A DNA stretch of 64,000 nucleotides from Coriaria nepalensis (Eukaryota > Streptophyta > Magnoliopsida > Cucurbitales > Coriariaceae): assembly GCA_027186245.1 (NCBI GenBank), contig CP114495.1, forward strand, positions 2,309,001 through 2,373,000, read 5' to 3'. A program made the translations under genes and the position numbers. How positions within the stretch are numbered: position 1 is the stretch's first letter; the number at the start of each line of letters is the position of its first letter. The notes beneath the pieces were generated by a model. It had not been told where the DNA came from. It did no database searches and saw only the letters and a list, made by a program, of their open reading frames with translations. Positions 12,495 through 22,882 of the stretch are shown here, piece by piece.

Positions 12495-12760
12495 GTTTGT
12501 AAGAACATGCAAGTTGTTATTGTTTGTTTCTAAATCAAGATGATGCTTCTGACAGAGAGTTTTGCAAAAACATAATGTGGTTGGAAATTAAAATGGGAAA
12601 AATTAAGCATGCGCTTTATATTATCTTCAACGAAAGGTACATAGTGGTTTTGTAGATAAGGCTGCATCGGCACATGTATTATATATTAAATTCTAATAGT
12701 GCTTTTGCTAATGTTCTCACCTAATGTTCTTACTAGTTCATAAAAGCCACTAGATATTGA
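12495..12760 (+). pseudogene. Relic of intron 5 of the fourth GT90 copy
   Basis: This non-coding stretch matches intron 5 of copy 3 from about 24320 onward. Shared blocks in the same order are the gttattgttt area, tctaa-tcaagat, gacagag-ttttgcaaa, aagcatgc, cttatcttc/attatcttc, and ttctcacctaatgttctt. It also matches intron 5 of copy 2 near 15370-15540. Together with exon 1 at 9282 it shows that a whole gene once stood here and that the gypsy fragment replaced or displaced exons 2-5. Exon 6 is not recognisable downstream. Confidence 0.7.
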
Positions 12761-13466
12761 GACCACTTTTAACGTATCATGGTTTTAATGTATTATAAAT
12801 ATGAGTTCAAAAAGATTAACATGAAATGTTAAGATATTATCCGCTATAAACGACGTGCTCTATCTATACTAAGACCTAGTGCAAAATTCTAATAGTGCTT
12901 TTGCTAATGTTCTCGCCCTCTCTCCTCACTTTCTTTCTCTTATCAACTCTAAAAAGGAGAAATGATGTTGGCTATTACTCTTCCTACTGTTTCTTCCTTT
13001 GAAAAGAACAATACCCACCAACCTCATTTGCAGATTGTAGCGGCGCCGCCGTACCGGCGTGTGATCCTCTATTAATTATTGCACGCTCAAGCACCGTCTC
13101 ACTCTAATCGTTGTTGCAAGATCCCCTTGTATTGTTGGCAAGTACAACTAATTCATGGTGTCCTTATTTCTAGTAAATAATGCACAAAGATTCAGTTTCA
13201 ACCAATCAAACATTCCGCAATGTGAGGAATAAGTCAAGGTTTGTGGGCCCTTTGCATTGTTTTCAGACAAGCAATCCGGAAGTTCAATCGCTGTCTCTTT
13301 AACGACTCAACAAAGGTTGTCTTCTGCTACAAAAATCCTTAACAAAACACAAATTATACTTATGAAGAGATCAACTAAACTTTAGAAGACGATTTCGAAA
13401 GAACATACACGTGCTCTCTCCAGCCACTATAATTGTGGAATTGCAATTTTGATCTTTTTCAAAATC
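12761..13466 (+). promoter_or_regulatory. Promoter region of GT90-2 with TATA box
   Basis: The block at 13198-13345 is shared with 7576 and 18738. A TATA-like TATAAT at 13428-13433 sits in ctccagccactataat, matching ctccagccactataaat before copy 3, about 35 bases before the ATG. A 28-base direct repeat (ttctaatagtgcttttgcta plus eight bases) occurs at about 12691 and 12886 and encloses about 165 bases resembling sequence at 20925-21000. Those bases may be a dispersed repeat. Confidence 0.6.
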
Positions 13467-16400
13467 ATGGAAAGCTATAACGAGGCTAGTGATCAAAATC
13501 AAGTTCCATGGCTACAACCAATCAAGAAAATAGCTACTTCCCCAATGGCGGTGGTGATCTTATTCTTGTCCTTCTTCCTCGTTGCCGCCTTCCTTTATTC
13601 GGGTTGGAACCTAGTAAGTATATATCAATGCTACAATTATATTCCGAGGAAAGAAGTTTTGTATATTGTCTTAATCTATTCCTGTTTTTCAGTTAGTATT
13701 CTCGGATTTAAATACTTTAAAATCCTCTATAGTATTAAATAATACGATGCAAGGAAACCAAACACAAACAAATAATGCAACAGGCAAACCGGCACCCACA
13801 TGCCCAGCATACTTCTGGTGGATACACGAAGATTTAAAGCCTTGGAAAGAGACCGGAATAACAAGGGAAATGATCGAGCGGGCTCGACCAATAACTCACT
13901 TTCGGGTAGTGATCGTGGATGGGAAGGTCTACGCAGAGAGATTTATTGATTCATTTGAAACGAGGGATACTTTTACGGTGTGGGGAATTTTGCAGCTTCT
14001 AAGAATGTACCCTGGGAGACTTCCCGATTTAGAGCTTATGTTTAATACTTGGGACGGGCCAGCTATTCGATCGAGTGATTTTCCGGATCCAAACATCCAC
14101 CCTCCTCCTATGTTTGGATATTGTGGTGCTAATTGGAGCTTGGATATTTTGTTCCCTGATTGGTCTTTTTGGGGCTGGTAAGTGGTTACTTGTTGCATGC
14201 ATATTCTTTGAAATCATTGATAATTATGACTAGGTTTTAATCTTTGCTACTTAATTTGAATAGGGCTGAGGTCAATGTAAAACCATGGAGAAAATTGTTG
14301 CAAGCTATTAAAAAAGGAAATAAAAGAATAAAATGGACAGATAGAGTACCTTATGCCTTTTGGAAAGGTAATATACATGTGGATCCTAATAGAGAAGACC
14401 TTCTCAAATGCAATGCCACAGAGGAACAAGATTGGAACACTCATCTTTTTTCATTGGTAATACTTTCCCGCTAATTTTGTTTTAACAGTTAATGTCATTT
14501 TCAAGTGAAGGTCTTGGTGAAACAGAAACAGTCCCTCACCTTCTTTCTTAACTTCTTAGGATTGGAGCCAGGAAACACAACAAGGGTTTAAGGATTCACA
14601 TCTAGAAGATCAATGTAGATATCGGTAATCGAATCGTAATTCGTAACATATCGAATAAGATACCATATGTTCATCCCTATCGAGTTTGACGAATATTTTG
14701 GTTTGTATGTATAATAGATACAAAATATATATAGAAGGTCGAGGATGGTCTGTAAGTGAAAAATACATCCTGGCGTGTGACTCCATGGCGTTGTATGTGA
14801 AGCCTCAATTCTTTGATTTCTATATAAGAGGGATGGTTCCATTGCAACATTATTGGCCCATTAGAAACGACAAGAAGTGCACTTCTCTAAAATTCGCGGT
14901 GGAATGGGGTAACAATCACACAGAAGAGGTATGTTATTCTCTCTAATGTATGTTAAACCAGTCTGTCAAAAAGATCAATGTTGTCAAGCTATATGACAAA
15001 GGAAACCAATCAAAAACAGGAAGGGACCCAATTACACATGTCTCATCCCGATTGCTTTTGTCTCAGGAAAAGCAACTCATGCCAAGCATTTACATCCAAT
15101 TAGCTATATATATATTTATGAATGTAACCAAAATTAATAAAAGAAACATCCCACGTTAGATGTAGAGTTATATAAAAAGTTTTTAGATAAAATTAAGACA
15201 AATTTGATGAATGACATAGGTAATCGGATGTGAATGCTCGGTGATTTGTGAAAAAAGAAAAAGTTTAACTTTGGCATGTTGGGTCAGATATTAAAAGCCA
15301 GTTTGCAAATTGTCCTGGCCTTCTACGAATAAACTGTTAAGAATAAGTAACTCAATTGGCTCTGACATGCACGTTATTATTGTTTGTTTCAATAACGGGT
15401 ACTTAATGATGTTTGTGGATAATGCTGCATATATATTACATATTAAATCCCAACAGTCCTTTAACTAATGTAGACTACTCTACTTAGATGTCTCCTGCTT
15501 GCTCTCACCTAATGTCTTACTAATTATAGAAGCCTCTTGGTTTTGGGATCATTTAAGGCCAACAAATGAAGGCAAAAGAAGCTTTCCTGCATCCATGTCA
15601 ATCTGAAATTTCTCAAACGGCCCCATTAGATCTAATATTGGTTATGTTACCACAAAGAGAGTCGTTTTACAATGTCCTTTATTGATCTGAGAAACGGGTA
15701 CATTAGATCTAATATTGGTTATGTTGCTGCAAAGAGTCTTTTTACAATGTCCTTTATTGATCTCACTTAGGGGTGGACAAGTGCCTCTTCGGGATTAGGA
15801 TATGGTTGTATCAGTTATAGTCTCAACTATCTCAACACTGAACATAATTAAAATCATTGGTATCAGTTTGGTACCGGTCCCCTCGGTACCAGAAAATATT
15901 GGGATAATGCTGGGAGTCCCCCCGATACCAAGAAATAAAAAAATAAGAAGACAAGAGAAGAGAAAGAGAAATAAGAAGAAAGTGAATAGGAAGAGAGGAA
16001 GAAGAGAAAATAAAAAGAGGGAGAAGATGAAAAAAATAAGTGGTGTAATCCAAAAAAAAAAAAAATCTTATGTTTTCTTATTGTTAATATGTATTCGGAG
16101 GAGTACTAATTTTTAAATTGATTTGGTCTCAGTCTCAGTCTCATCCTCTAGTATCAGGACCGGTACTAATACTGAAATTCATTTTGTACCTAAAATTGAT
16201 ATCGGAATCTTTGGGATTGAGAATTTTTCCCACCCCTCTCACCTTTGCTAGAAAATAGGTAAGGGTTGTTGGGGGTCATGACCAACAAATCTCCTTCGAT
16301 AATGATTTTCAGTACTTTGGGGAGAATTTGGTACAGTAAGAATATAACTAGAAAATATATGCGTGCCTTACCTTTCAGTTTGAAGAGAATGGTATTTGCA

Positions 16401-17496
16401 TTCAGTCGTTACGATACTGGCTTTGTTATGCACTTTCATGGCTGGGCTAGCATTGACCTGTTATTTGATCTTCTTAATTGCATTCTTGATCTTCCGTCCT
16501 TTAAAACCGCCTTCTTAGTAGCCCTCCATTGATGTCAGATTTAGTGGTCCTGTTTGCTAAGTACATTTATGTCATCTCCCAACGTTTTTCCAGTAAAGTC
16601 GTTTGGTTTGGAGTCGGATGAGATGAGACCGCTCTTACTTGATTGGAGTCTAAGTTAAATTATAATAAAATTAGAGAGACATAGATAATTTCTTCACTCT
16701 AAAAATTTGTCAAAAAAGTACTATTATGCTTTTCTATTTATATTTTATTTTATTTTTTCTTAAAGTGGGGTCTTTTATTTTTTATTTTAATAAATATATA
16801 CATATAGTGATAATTTAGGAGCTCCATTTTTGGTGATTTTTGAGTAAAATCTTAAACAATTACCTTAATTACTTAATTACCTAAAGGCAAAGCCGACCCT
16901 GTCCCAACCGAGGCTTAGGACCACCTGTCAAGGTATAAGAAGTTATTGAGTATCTTATGGTAATATCTCAAATATAACAAATAATAGAGTGATTGAAACA
17001 TAAGTAAAATGGAAGGAGCACCTCTCAAATTGTAAAGAGTGCAAGTTTACTTATGTGGTAATATTAATGATAAATCATGGATCATTAGCTGTATTAAGAT
17101 CAAATTTACATATAAATTATAATTGTATAGGCACAAACTATAGGGAAGGCTGGAAGCGATTTCATACAAGAGGAGCTCAAAATGGAATATGTATACGACT
17201 ACATGTTGCATGTGCTAAATGAGTATGCAAAGCTCCTGAAATTCAAGCCGACAATACCTGACGGTGCGATAGAGCTGTCCGATGAGAGAATGGCACGTGG
17301 TGCGCCAGACCATTTGAAGAGGTTCATGTTGGACTCATTGGAATTTTATCCTAGTGACACAATGCCGTGTTCACTACCACCTTATGATCCTTTGCCTATT
17401 CAACAACTTTTAGAAAGGCAAGGTAACGCTACAAGGCAAGTAGAGAATTGGGAAGATGAATATTGGCGGGAAAGAAAGAATGAAGAAATGCATTAA
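13467..17496 (+). CDS. GT90 glycosyltransferase (CAP10/rumi-like), array copy 2
   Basis: Six exons: 13467-13613, 13693-14177, 14264-14456, 14560-14624, 14718-14928 and 17131-17496, giving 488 residues. All splice phases equal those of copy 1. A membrane segment lies at about residues 27-46 (ends FLYSGWN). The stalk, about 40 residues, begins LVFSDLNTL and contains N-T/S sites. The GT90 domain starts at TCPAYFWWIHEDLKPW and includes ITREMIERARPITHFR, FGYCGANWS, FPDWSFWGW, DQCRYR and EGRGWSVSEKYILACDS, then HYWPIR. The last exon ends RERKNEEMH. Exon 3 contains LKCNATEEQDWNTHLF, the fuller form that copy 1 lacks in part. Predicted role: a Golgi or ER sugar transferase with unknown plant acceptor. 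Intron 5 is 2.2 kb long because of a MITE and other repeats; in copies 1 and 3 it is 640-710 bases. Confidence 0.92.
15769..16236. mobile_element. hAT-type MITE in intron 5 of GT90-2
   Basis: The left end aggggtggacaag and the right end tttttcccacccct form terminal inverted repeats. They are flanked by 8-base copies, tctcactt (15761-15768) and tctcacct (16237-16244), which differ by one base. The 8-base duplication and the GGGGTGG ends fit the hAT superfamily. The interior has repeated ggtac/gtacc palindromes and an AG-rich stretch at 15945-16040 that gives a spurious Lys/Arg-rich frame. It has no transposase. Confidence 0.85.
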
Positions 17497-19260
17497 TAAT
17501 CACTCTTTTTGTGAAATTTGATTAGTTAAATAATTTTTTCTTTTGTAAAGTCCATTTCTTCTTATTAATTGAATTTCTTCAAAATTCTTTCCTATGTTTA
17601 GGTCAAAAATCTCTATAAAAAATGAGAAATTCTTGTATAAGTATAATTCATACATTATTTCTATCCTTTTTAATATTTTTGGGTATAGGAAGAGTTGTTA
17701 CACAAAATATATTTCTAAGTAATTGCTTCATAGATCTTATATTATCTATAGGAAAAAAATTGCTTTTTCAAAAAATATTAGACATCTTAATCATACAAGT
17801 AAAAAGTTATATTTATTGATAAGAAAAAATGTGTTGAATCAAAGTTCTTTTCCTTGTAGGATGGATTCAAGAGTTTCACACTTCTTCTAATATGAAAGAC
17901 TCATAAGAAATACTCAAAATGATTTAATCAGTTGAAAAGTTCCTTATCCGATCAAGAGAAGAGAAAGCAACCAATCTTGTCCGTCGGTTGTAGTGGTACG
18001 GCAGCACCGACATCTGATCCTCTAGTGGCTATTACAAGATCACCTTATTACCTTATTAAATTTTGAATTATGGCTATTGCAAGATCCCTTCATGGGTAAA
18101 TTTTAAATTACGTGATGATCTATAGGATGATATACTTAAAGTGAATCTCCTTTACTCATATTTTACTATAATTTTCTTCCCTCTCTGTTGGAATGCATAC
18201 TGAGGACATGTTTTGTTTGATTTCTTTGTGAGAATGAAAATAATGATAGAATGAGAATGAAGATGATGATTTAATTTAGTTACATAGAGAATTAGTATAA
18301 ATAAGAATAAAAATAATGATTTTTTGTGTCCATTTAAATAAAAAAATTTTAAAATTATATAAGTATAACAGTAAAACTTAAAAATACAAAAAAATCTCAT
18401 TAAATAGATATTTATTTTAATTCTCATAAAAACATATATTTAGATAAAATTAAAATAATGACTTTTTTATTTTAGTAAGAATAAAACTTCATCATTCTTT
18501 TAAACCAAACTAAATTTTCATTCCATTAATTTCCAAAATCGAACCAAATATACTCTAAAGTTACATACTTAATGTCCGACTCTTTTACTTTTGAGAAATC
18601 AAGAGCTAACTTAATTTTTTCTTTTAGGTCATGATTTAACTCCCCATTCTTTTTATTTTTATTTATTTTTTTCTAATTTCAATATTATTATTTAATTTTA
18701 TTTCCACTCTAATTCCGCCACTGTGAACCAATTTAGTTCCAACTAACTAAACATTCAGTAGAGTGAGGAATACGTCAAGGTACGTGGGCACTTTGCAATT
18801 TGCATTATTTTCAAAGAAGTAATCCGGAAGTGCGATTCCCTCCCCCCTTGATTCACTAGAGATGATGTCTGTCAACCGAGGTTGGCTAGAAAAATCTTTT
18901 TTTAAATAAAAATTTCAACCAAAAGAGAAAATGTTGGAGAGAAATATCTTTGAAAGAGACTTTTGATCAGCTCTTGACCTATGCCATTAATTTCCTCTTA
19001 AGTGTTAGTTTGCCTCGTGCCATCGGAAACAATGCCTACCATATATTTAGAGAAAGTAGATTCAGTTATGATTTTATTATTTTATATTTATTTAAATCTA
19101 TTAATATTGATCATTTTTTATAGATCTAATAGTTAAAATATATGTCACATCATAAAAAGATAAAAATATAAATTTGTTAAAATGCGGTTAATTTATGACC
19201 TGTATTTGACTATTTCTCTCTCCCATTTTCTTAACAGTTGCGACTCCCCTCTCTCTCTTT
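17497..19260. other. Intergenic; duplicated GT90 promoter block
   Basis: No gene. 17930-18110 (with ggttgtagtggtacggcagc) parallels 13030-13140 upstream of copy 2. The promoter block at 18738-18905 contains gtgaggaatacgtcaaggta and aagtaatccggaagtgcgat, which correspond to 13220-13290. This block should precede copy 3 but now lies 4 kb from its ATG, because a minisatellite and a LINE occupy the space between. Confidence 0.6.
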
Positions 19261-19499
19261 CTCTCTGAATGTTGACGAATGACGATGGTCATTCACATCG
19301 ATCTAAATCTAAAATATAGAGATCGGTATGCGATCTGCATATATTAAATCTGAATATTAAATCTAGAGACCAGTATTCAATCTGAATCTGAAATCTGAAG
19401 ACCGATATTCGATCTGTAGTTCCAGGTGTGAAATCTGAAATTTAAAATCAGATCGAGTTCCCAGTCCAGATAGAGTTCTCAGTCCTGAGTTCCCAGTCT

Positions 19500-20170
19500 A
19501 GACCGAGTTTTCGAGTTCCTAACGTGTCGGTCTGTCTTAAATCGAGATCTCACATGTCTGTTTGTGCATCTCAGACTGACATGTGAGATCTCAGTTTACA
19601 AAATGAGATCACATGTACCGAGATCACATATCGGTATGTGTTGAAGGCCTCGAGGCCTTGAGATGCATAGCCGATGTCTCACATATTGGTCTTTGCTCGA
19701 AGGGTCAAAAAACATCTAACACAAATTAGAGTCGATGGGTAGAAGGGTTAAAGACCTCGAGGCCCTGAGATGCATAGATCGACGTCTCACATGTCGGTCT
19801 GTGGTCAAAGGGTCAAAGGCCTTGAAGCCTTGAGGTGCATAGACCGACGTCTCATATGTTGGTATGTGGTCGAAGGGTCGAACGACATCTCACATAAATT
19901 AGAGTTGATAGGTCAAAGAGTCGAAGGCCTCGAGGCCCTAAGATGCATAGATCGACATCTCACACGTCGATCTGTGGTCGAAGGGTCTTAAATTTGAAGG
20001 GTCAAAAGATCAAATGGTCAAAAGATCAAAGGGTCGAATGTTCGAAAGGTATCTTAAAGTTACATGTGAAATGCATAAACTAACATCCCATATGTCGGTC
20101 TGAGATGCAGACCGACATATCGACATGCGATCTTTGTACAGAGTTATCGGTCCAGACCGACATGTGATCT
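19500..20170. repeat. Minisatellite with palindromic core (ctcacatgtcggtct)
   Basis: At least four imperfect units start near 19645, 19750, 19817 and 19922. Each contains a block like gaggcc-tgagatgcatag, then cgacgtctcacatgtcggtc, then tgtggtcgaagggtc. Unit lengths alternate between about 65 and about 105 bases, because every second unit carries an extra segment, acatctcacataaattagag. The core also occurs inverted (gaccgacatgtgatctc at 20155-20171), so the block can form hairpins. The spurious 73-codon frame at 19770-19991 is only the translated repeat. The GC content is higher than in the surroundings. Confidence 0.75.
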
Positions 20171-20989
20171 CAGAGAACTCGGTCATCTTTCTGTCTTTTC
20201 TAAAAAACTCGATTTATACTGGGAACCTAGATACATTATATTATATTAATTCTCGGTCTGGGAAAGAAGAAAAAATCTCTAGGAAGGAAAATGAAGAACT
20301 TGGTATGGGAAGGGAGAAATTAAACTCAGTCTAGGAAAAATAAAACATTTGGATCTCGGAAGGCAGCTCGGTCTATGAAGGAAGAATTTGTACTTGGTAT
20401 GTAAATAACTATGTCTCAAAGTGATTTTGACATGTTGCATAAAAGAAAAAGTTATCAGTCTATAATTATCTTATACGGCTTGCGTATTAGCCGTAAAAGC
20501 TTTTGTATTAATACAAGTGATTTTGATGTGACACATGTTTTAACCATTGGATCTACAATAAACGACCGAGATTTACGCATAGAAATAGATAAGGATAATG
20601 AAACAAAGACTGAATCCGCTCCCACTCGAGAATTAAATACCCTTTATATATTTTTTTTAAAAATACTCCTTGCACACAATAACAAAATTTCCAGGACCCC
20701 AAGTACTACAAAAATACAAGCAACCCCTATTTAATATTATATTACCATTCATCAATATTTTATAACTTTACCTATTGCAATGGCTAATCACAAGTTCAAA
20801 TAAAGGAGTAGTGATGATACTATATCAGCGACAGCCTAGCACCATTAAAATATATCACCGTTGGTGTTAGGCCTAACAACCAACCAACTAAACATCACAA
20901 TCCTTTATATGAATTTGAGTTCAAAACGATTAACGTAAAATGTTAAGGCATCCCTCGCTGACATGCTCCACCTACGCTTGAGTGTAGTG

Positions 20990-22582
20990 TAAAATGAGCA
21001 ATGCACACTGTAGTGGCGCTCGACTTTAGTGATAAAGAGGCAAGAGGTTTCGCACCATACTAGATAGTAGCAAGTAAAGAAGTTAGTTCATACTATAATT
21101 AGAAAGATTATATTAGCCTTTTGGAACATAGAAATATTGATGGGTAAGTTAAAAGAGTTAGTGGATACCATTCGTAGAAGGAATGTAAACGTAACTTGTC
21201 TTCAAGAGACAAAATGAAAGAGGAGCAAGGCTAATGAATTAAAAGAATGATTCCAACTTTTATATTCATAAACGGATAAAACTAGGAATAGGGTGGGAAT
21301 AGTAGTGAATAAAGCTTATAGGGATGCAATAGTTATTGTTATGATGTTTGGAGATAGGATTATGAGTACTACTTTATTATTAGAATCAGAGATAGTGGAT
21401 ATTAGTGTGTATGCACTTCAAGTGGGATTAGATAAGACTAAGAAGAAATTTTAGGACTTCTTAGGATAGAGAGTTAGTAGAATCGCCTCTTCTGAAAAAT
21501 CTTCTTATGTGGTATGTTAGAGAAAGCTTATGATAAAGTGCGTAGGGAATTAATCTAGTGAGTACTCAGAATGAAAAATGTATCTTATTGTTATATCAAG
21601 ATTATTAAGGATATGTATGAAGGTGTCGAAACTAGTGTTAGGTTGAGATGTCTAGTGAATTCCCTATTATAGTAGGACTTCATCAAAAGTCAGTTTTAAA
21701 TCCATACCTCATTACTTTAGTTATGGATGAGCTTAAGAAACATATTCAAAATAAGGTATCTTGGTATATGTTGTTTGCAAATGATATTGTTCTAATAGAT
21801 GAAACTAGAGAAGACGTAAATCGAAAATTAGATAGGTAGCGTGAAACTCTAGAGAGTAAAGATTTTAAAATTAGCGGCTTAAAAATGGAATATCTAATTT
21901 ATAATTTTGGTCCCAAATCTCAAAGAGTGGTAACCCAATTAAGATTAATGGCAAGAAGATTCCAAAGTGTGAAGTTTTTCGATATTTATGATCGATTATC
22001 CAAAAGACTGAGGATATTCGTATAAACTATAGGATTAAAATAGATTGGATGAAATAGAGGATGACATCATGAATCTTATAAGATAGAAGAATGCATGAGA
22101 GATTGAAAAGAAAGTGTTACAAGACAATTGTTCGAGCAACTATGTTTTATGGCTTAGATTGTTGGACCACTACGGGACAATATATGCATAAGATGACGGT
22201 AGCGGAGATATGGATGTTAAGATGAATGTGTAGTAAAATACATAATGATAGAATTAGGAATGAAAAGATTAGGAGTTATCTATGTGTAACTATTATAGAT
22301 TATATACTTAGAAAAAGACGTCTAATATGGTTGGATCTTATGCAGAAAAAATTACGCATAACTCCAGTTTGATAAAATTTAGATTGGCAAATAAGTGGAA
22401 TATGTAAACAGAGGGATAAGTCGTTGAAAACTTGGATAAAATTGATTAAAAAATATATCTTAAATCTTAGATTAAATGATAATATGTGGGAAGATCGCGT
22501 AACTTGAAAAACTAATATTTGTATTGCTGACTTAAAAAATTACAGAAATGAGATTAGATAATGATGATTCAGTATTTTATGA

Positions 22583-22628
<46 letters not shown>
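20990..22628 (+). mobile_element. Degenerate RTE-type LINE with (AAT)n tail
   Basis: Endonuclease remnants lie at 21114-21217 (ILAFWNIEILMGKLKELVDT, then VTCLQETK). Reverse transcriptase remnants lie at 21520-21900: AYDKV, IKDMYEGV, EFPIIVGLHQKSVLNPYL, LVMDELKKHIQ, and the catalytic motif MLFANDIVLIDETRE, where the canonical ADD is AND. A decayed 3' region follows to about 22560, then a trinucleotide repeat (ata/aat)n at 22583-22628. Plant RTE elements commonly end in short tandem repeats rather than poly(A). Stops and frame breaks show it is dead. The 5' boundary is approximate. It sits directly upstream of the copy 3 promoter. Confidence 0.85.
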
Positions 22629-22629
<1 letters not shown>

Positions 22630-22846
22630 GAAATATATAGAATATAGTTCAACCAAGAAGACATTAAGATTATGGAAAACGACACAGAAATGAAGGGTTC
22701 ACATCACTCTATTCACACTCTTTCGAGAAGTGCTAGATGGATGGTCCTGACAAACTTGGGCTGATCAGAAGCAAGATGGTTCAGGACCACCCGAGTGCAA
22801 CCTGCAAGTCCTTGAGAAACACTAATTGATAGGTATCTCCAGCCAC

Positions 22847-22853
22847 TATAAAT
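22847..22853 (+). promoter_or_regulatory. TATA box of GT90-3
   Basis: TATAAAT lies in ctccagccactataaatgct, 30 bases before the copy 3 ATG. The same context precedes copy 2 at 13428. With so short a distance, either the leader is very short or an upstream start is used. Confidence 0.55.
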
Positions 22854-22882
22854 GCTGAATTGGAGTTTTCTTTTTCATAATC

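Noticed and set aside
15802..16116. Lys/Arg-rich frame that could pass for a nuclear protein
   Set aside because: It lies wholly inside the MITE in GT90-2 intron 5 and comes from an AG-rich low-complexity tract.
19770..19991. 73-codon frame with internal repeats
   Set aside because: It is the translated minisatellite; no start context or homolog is evident.
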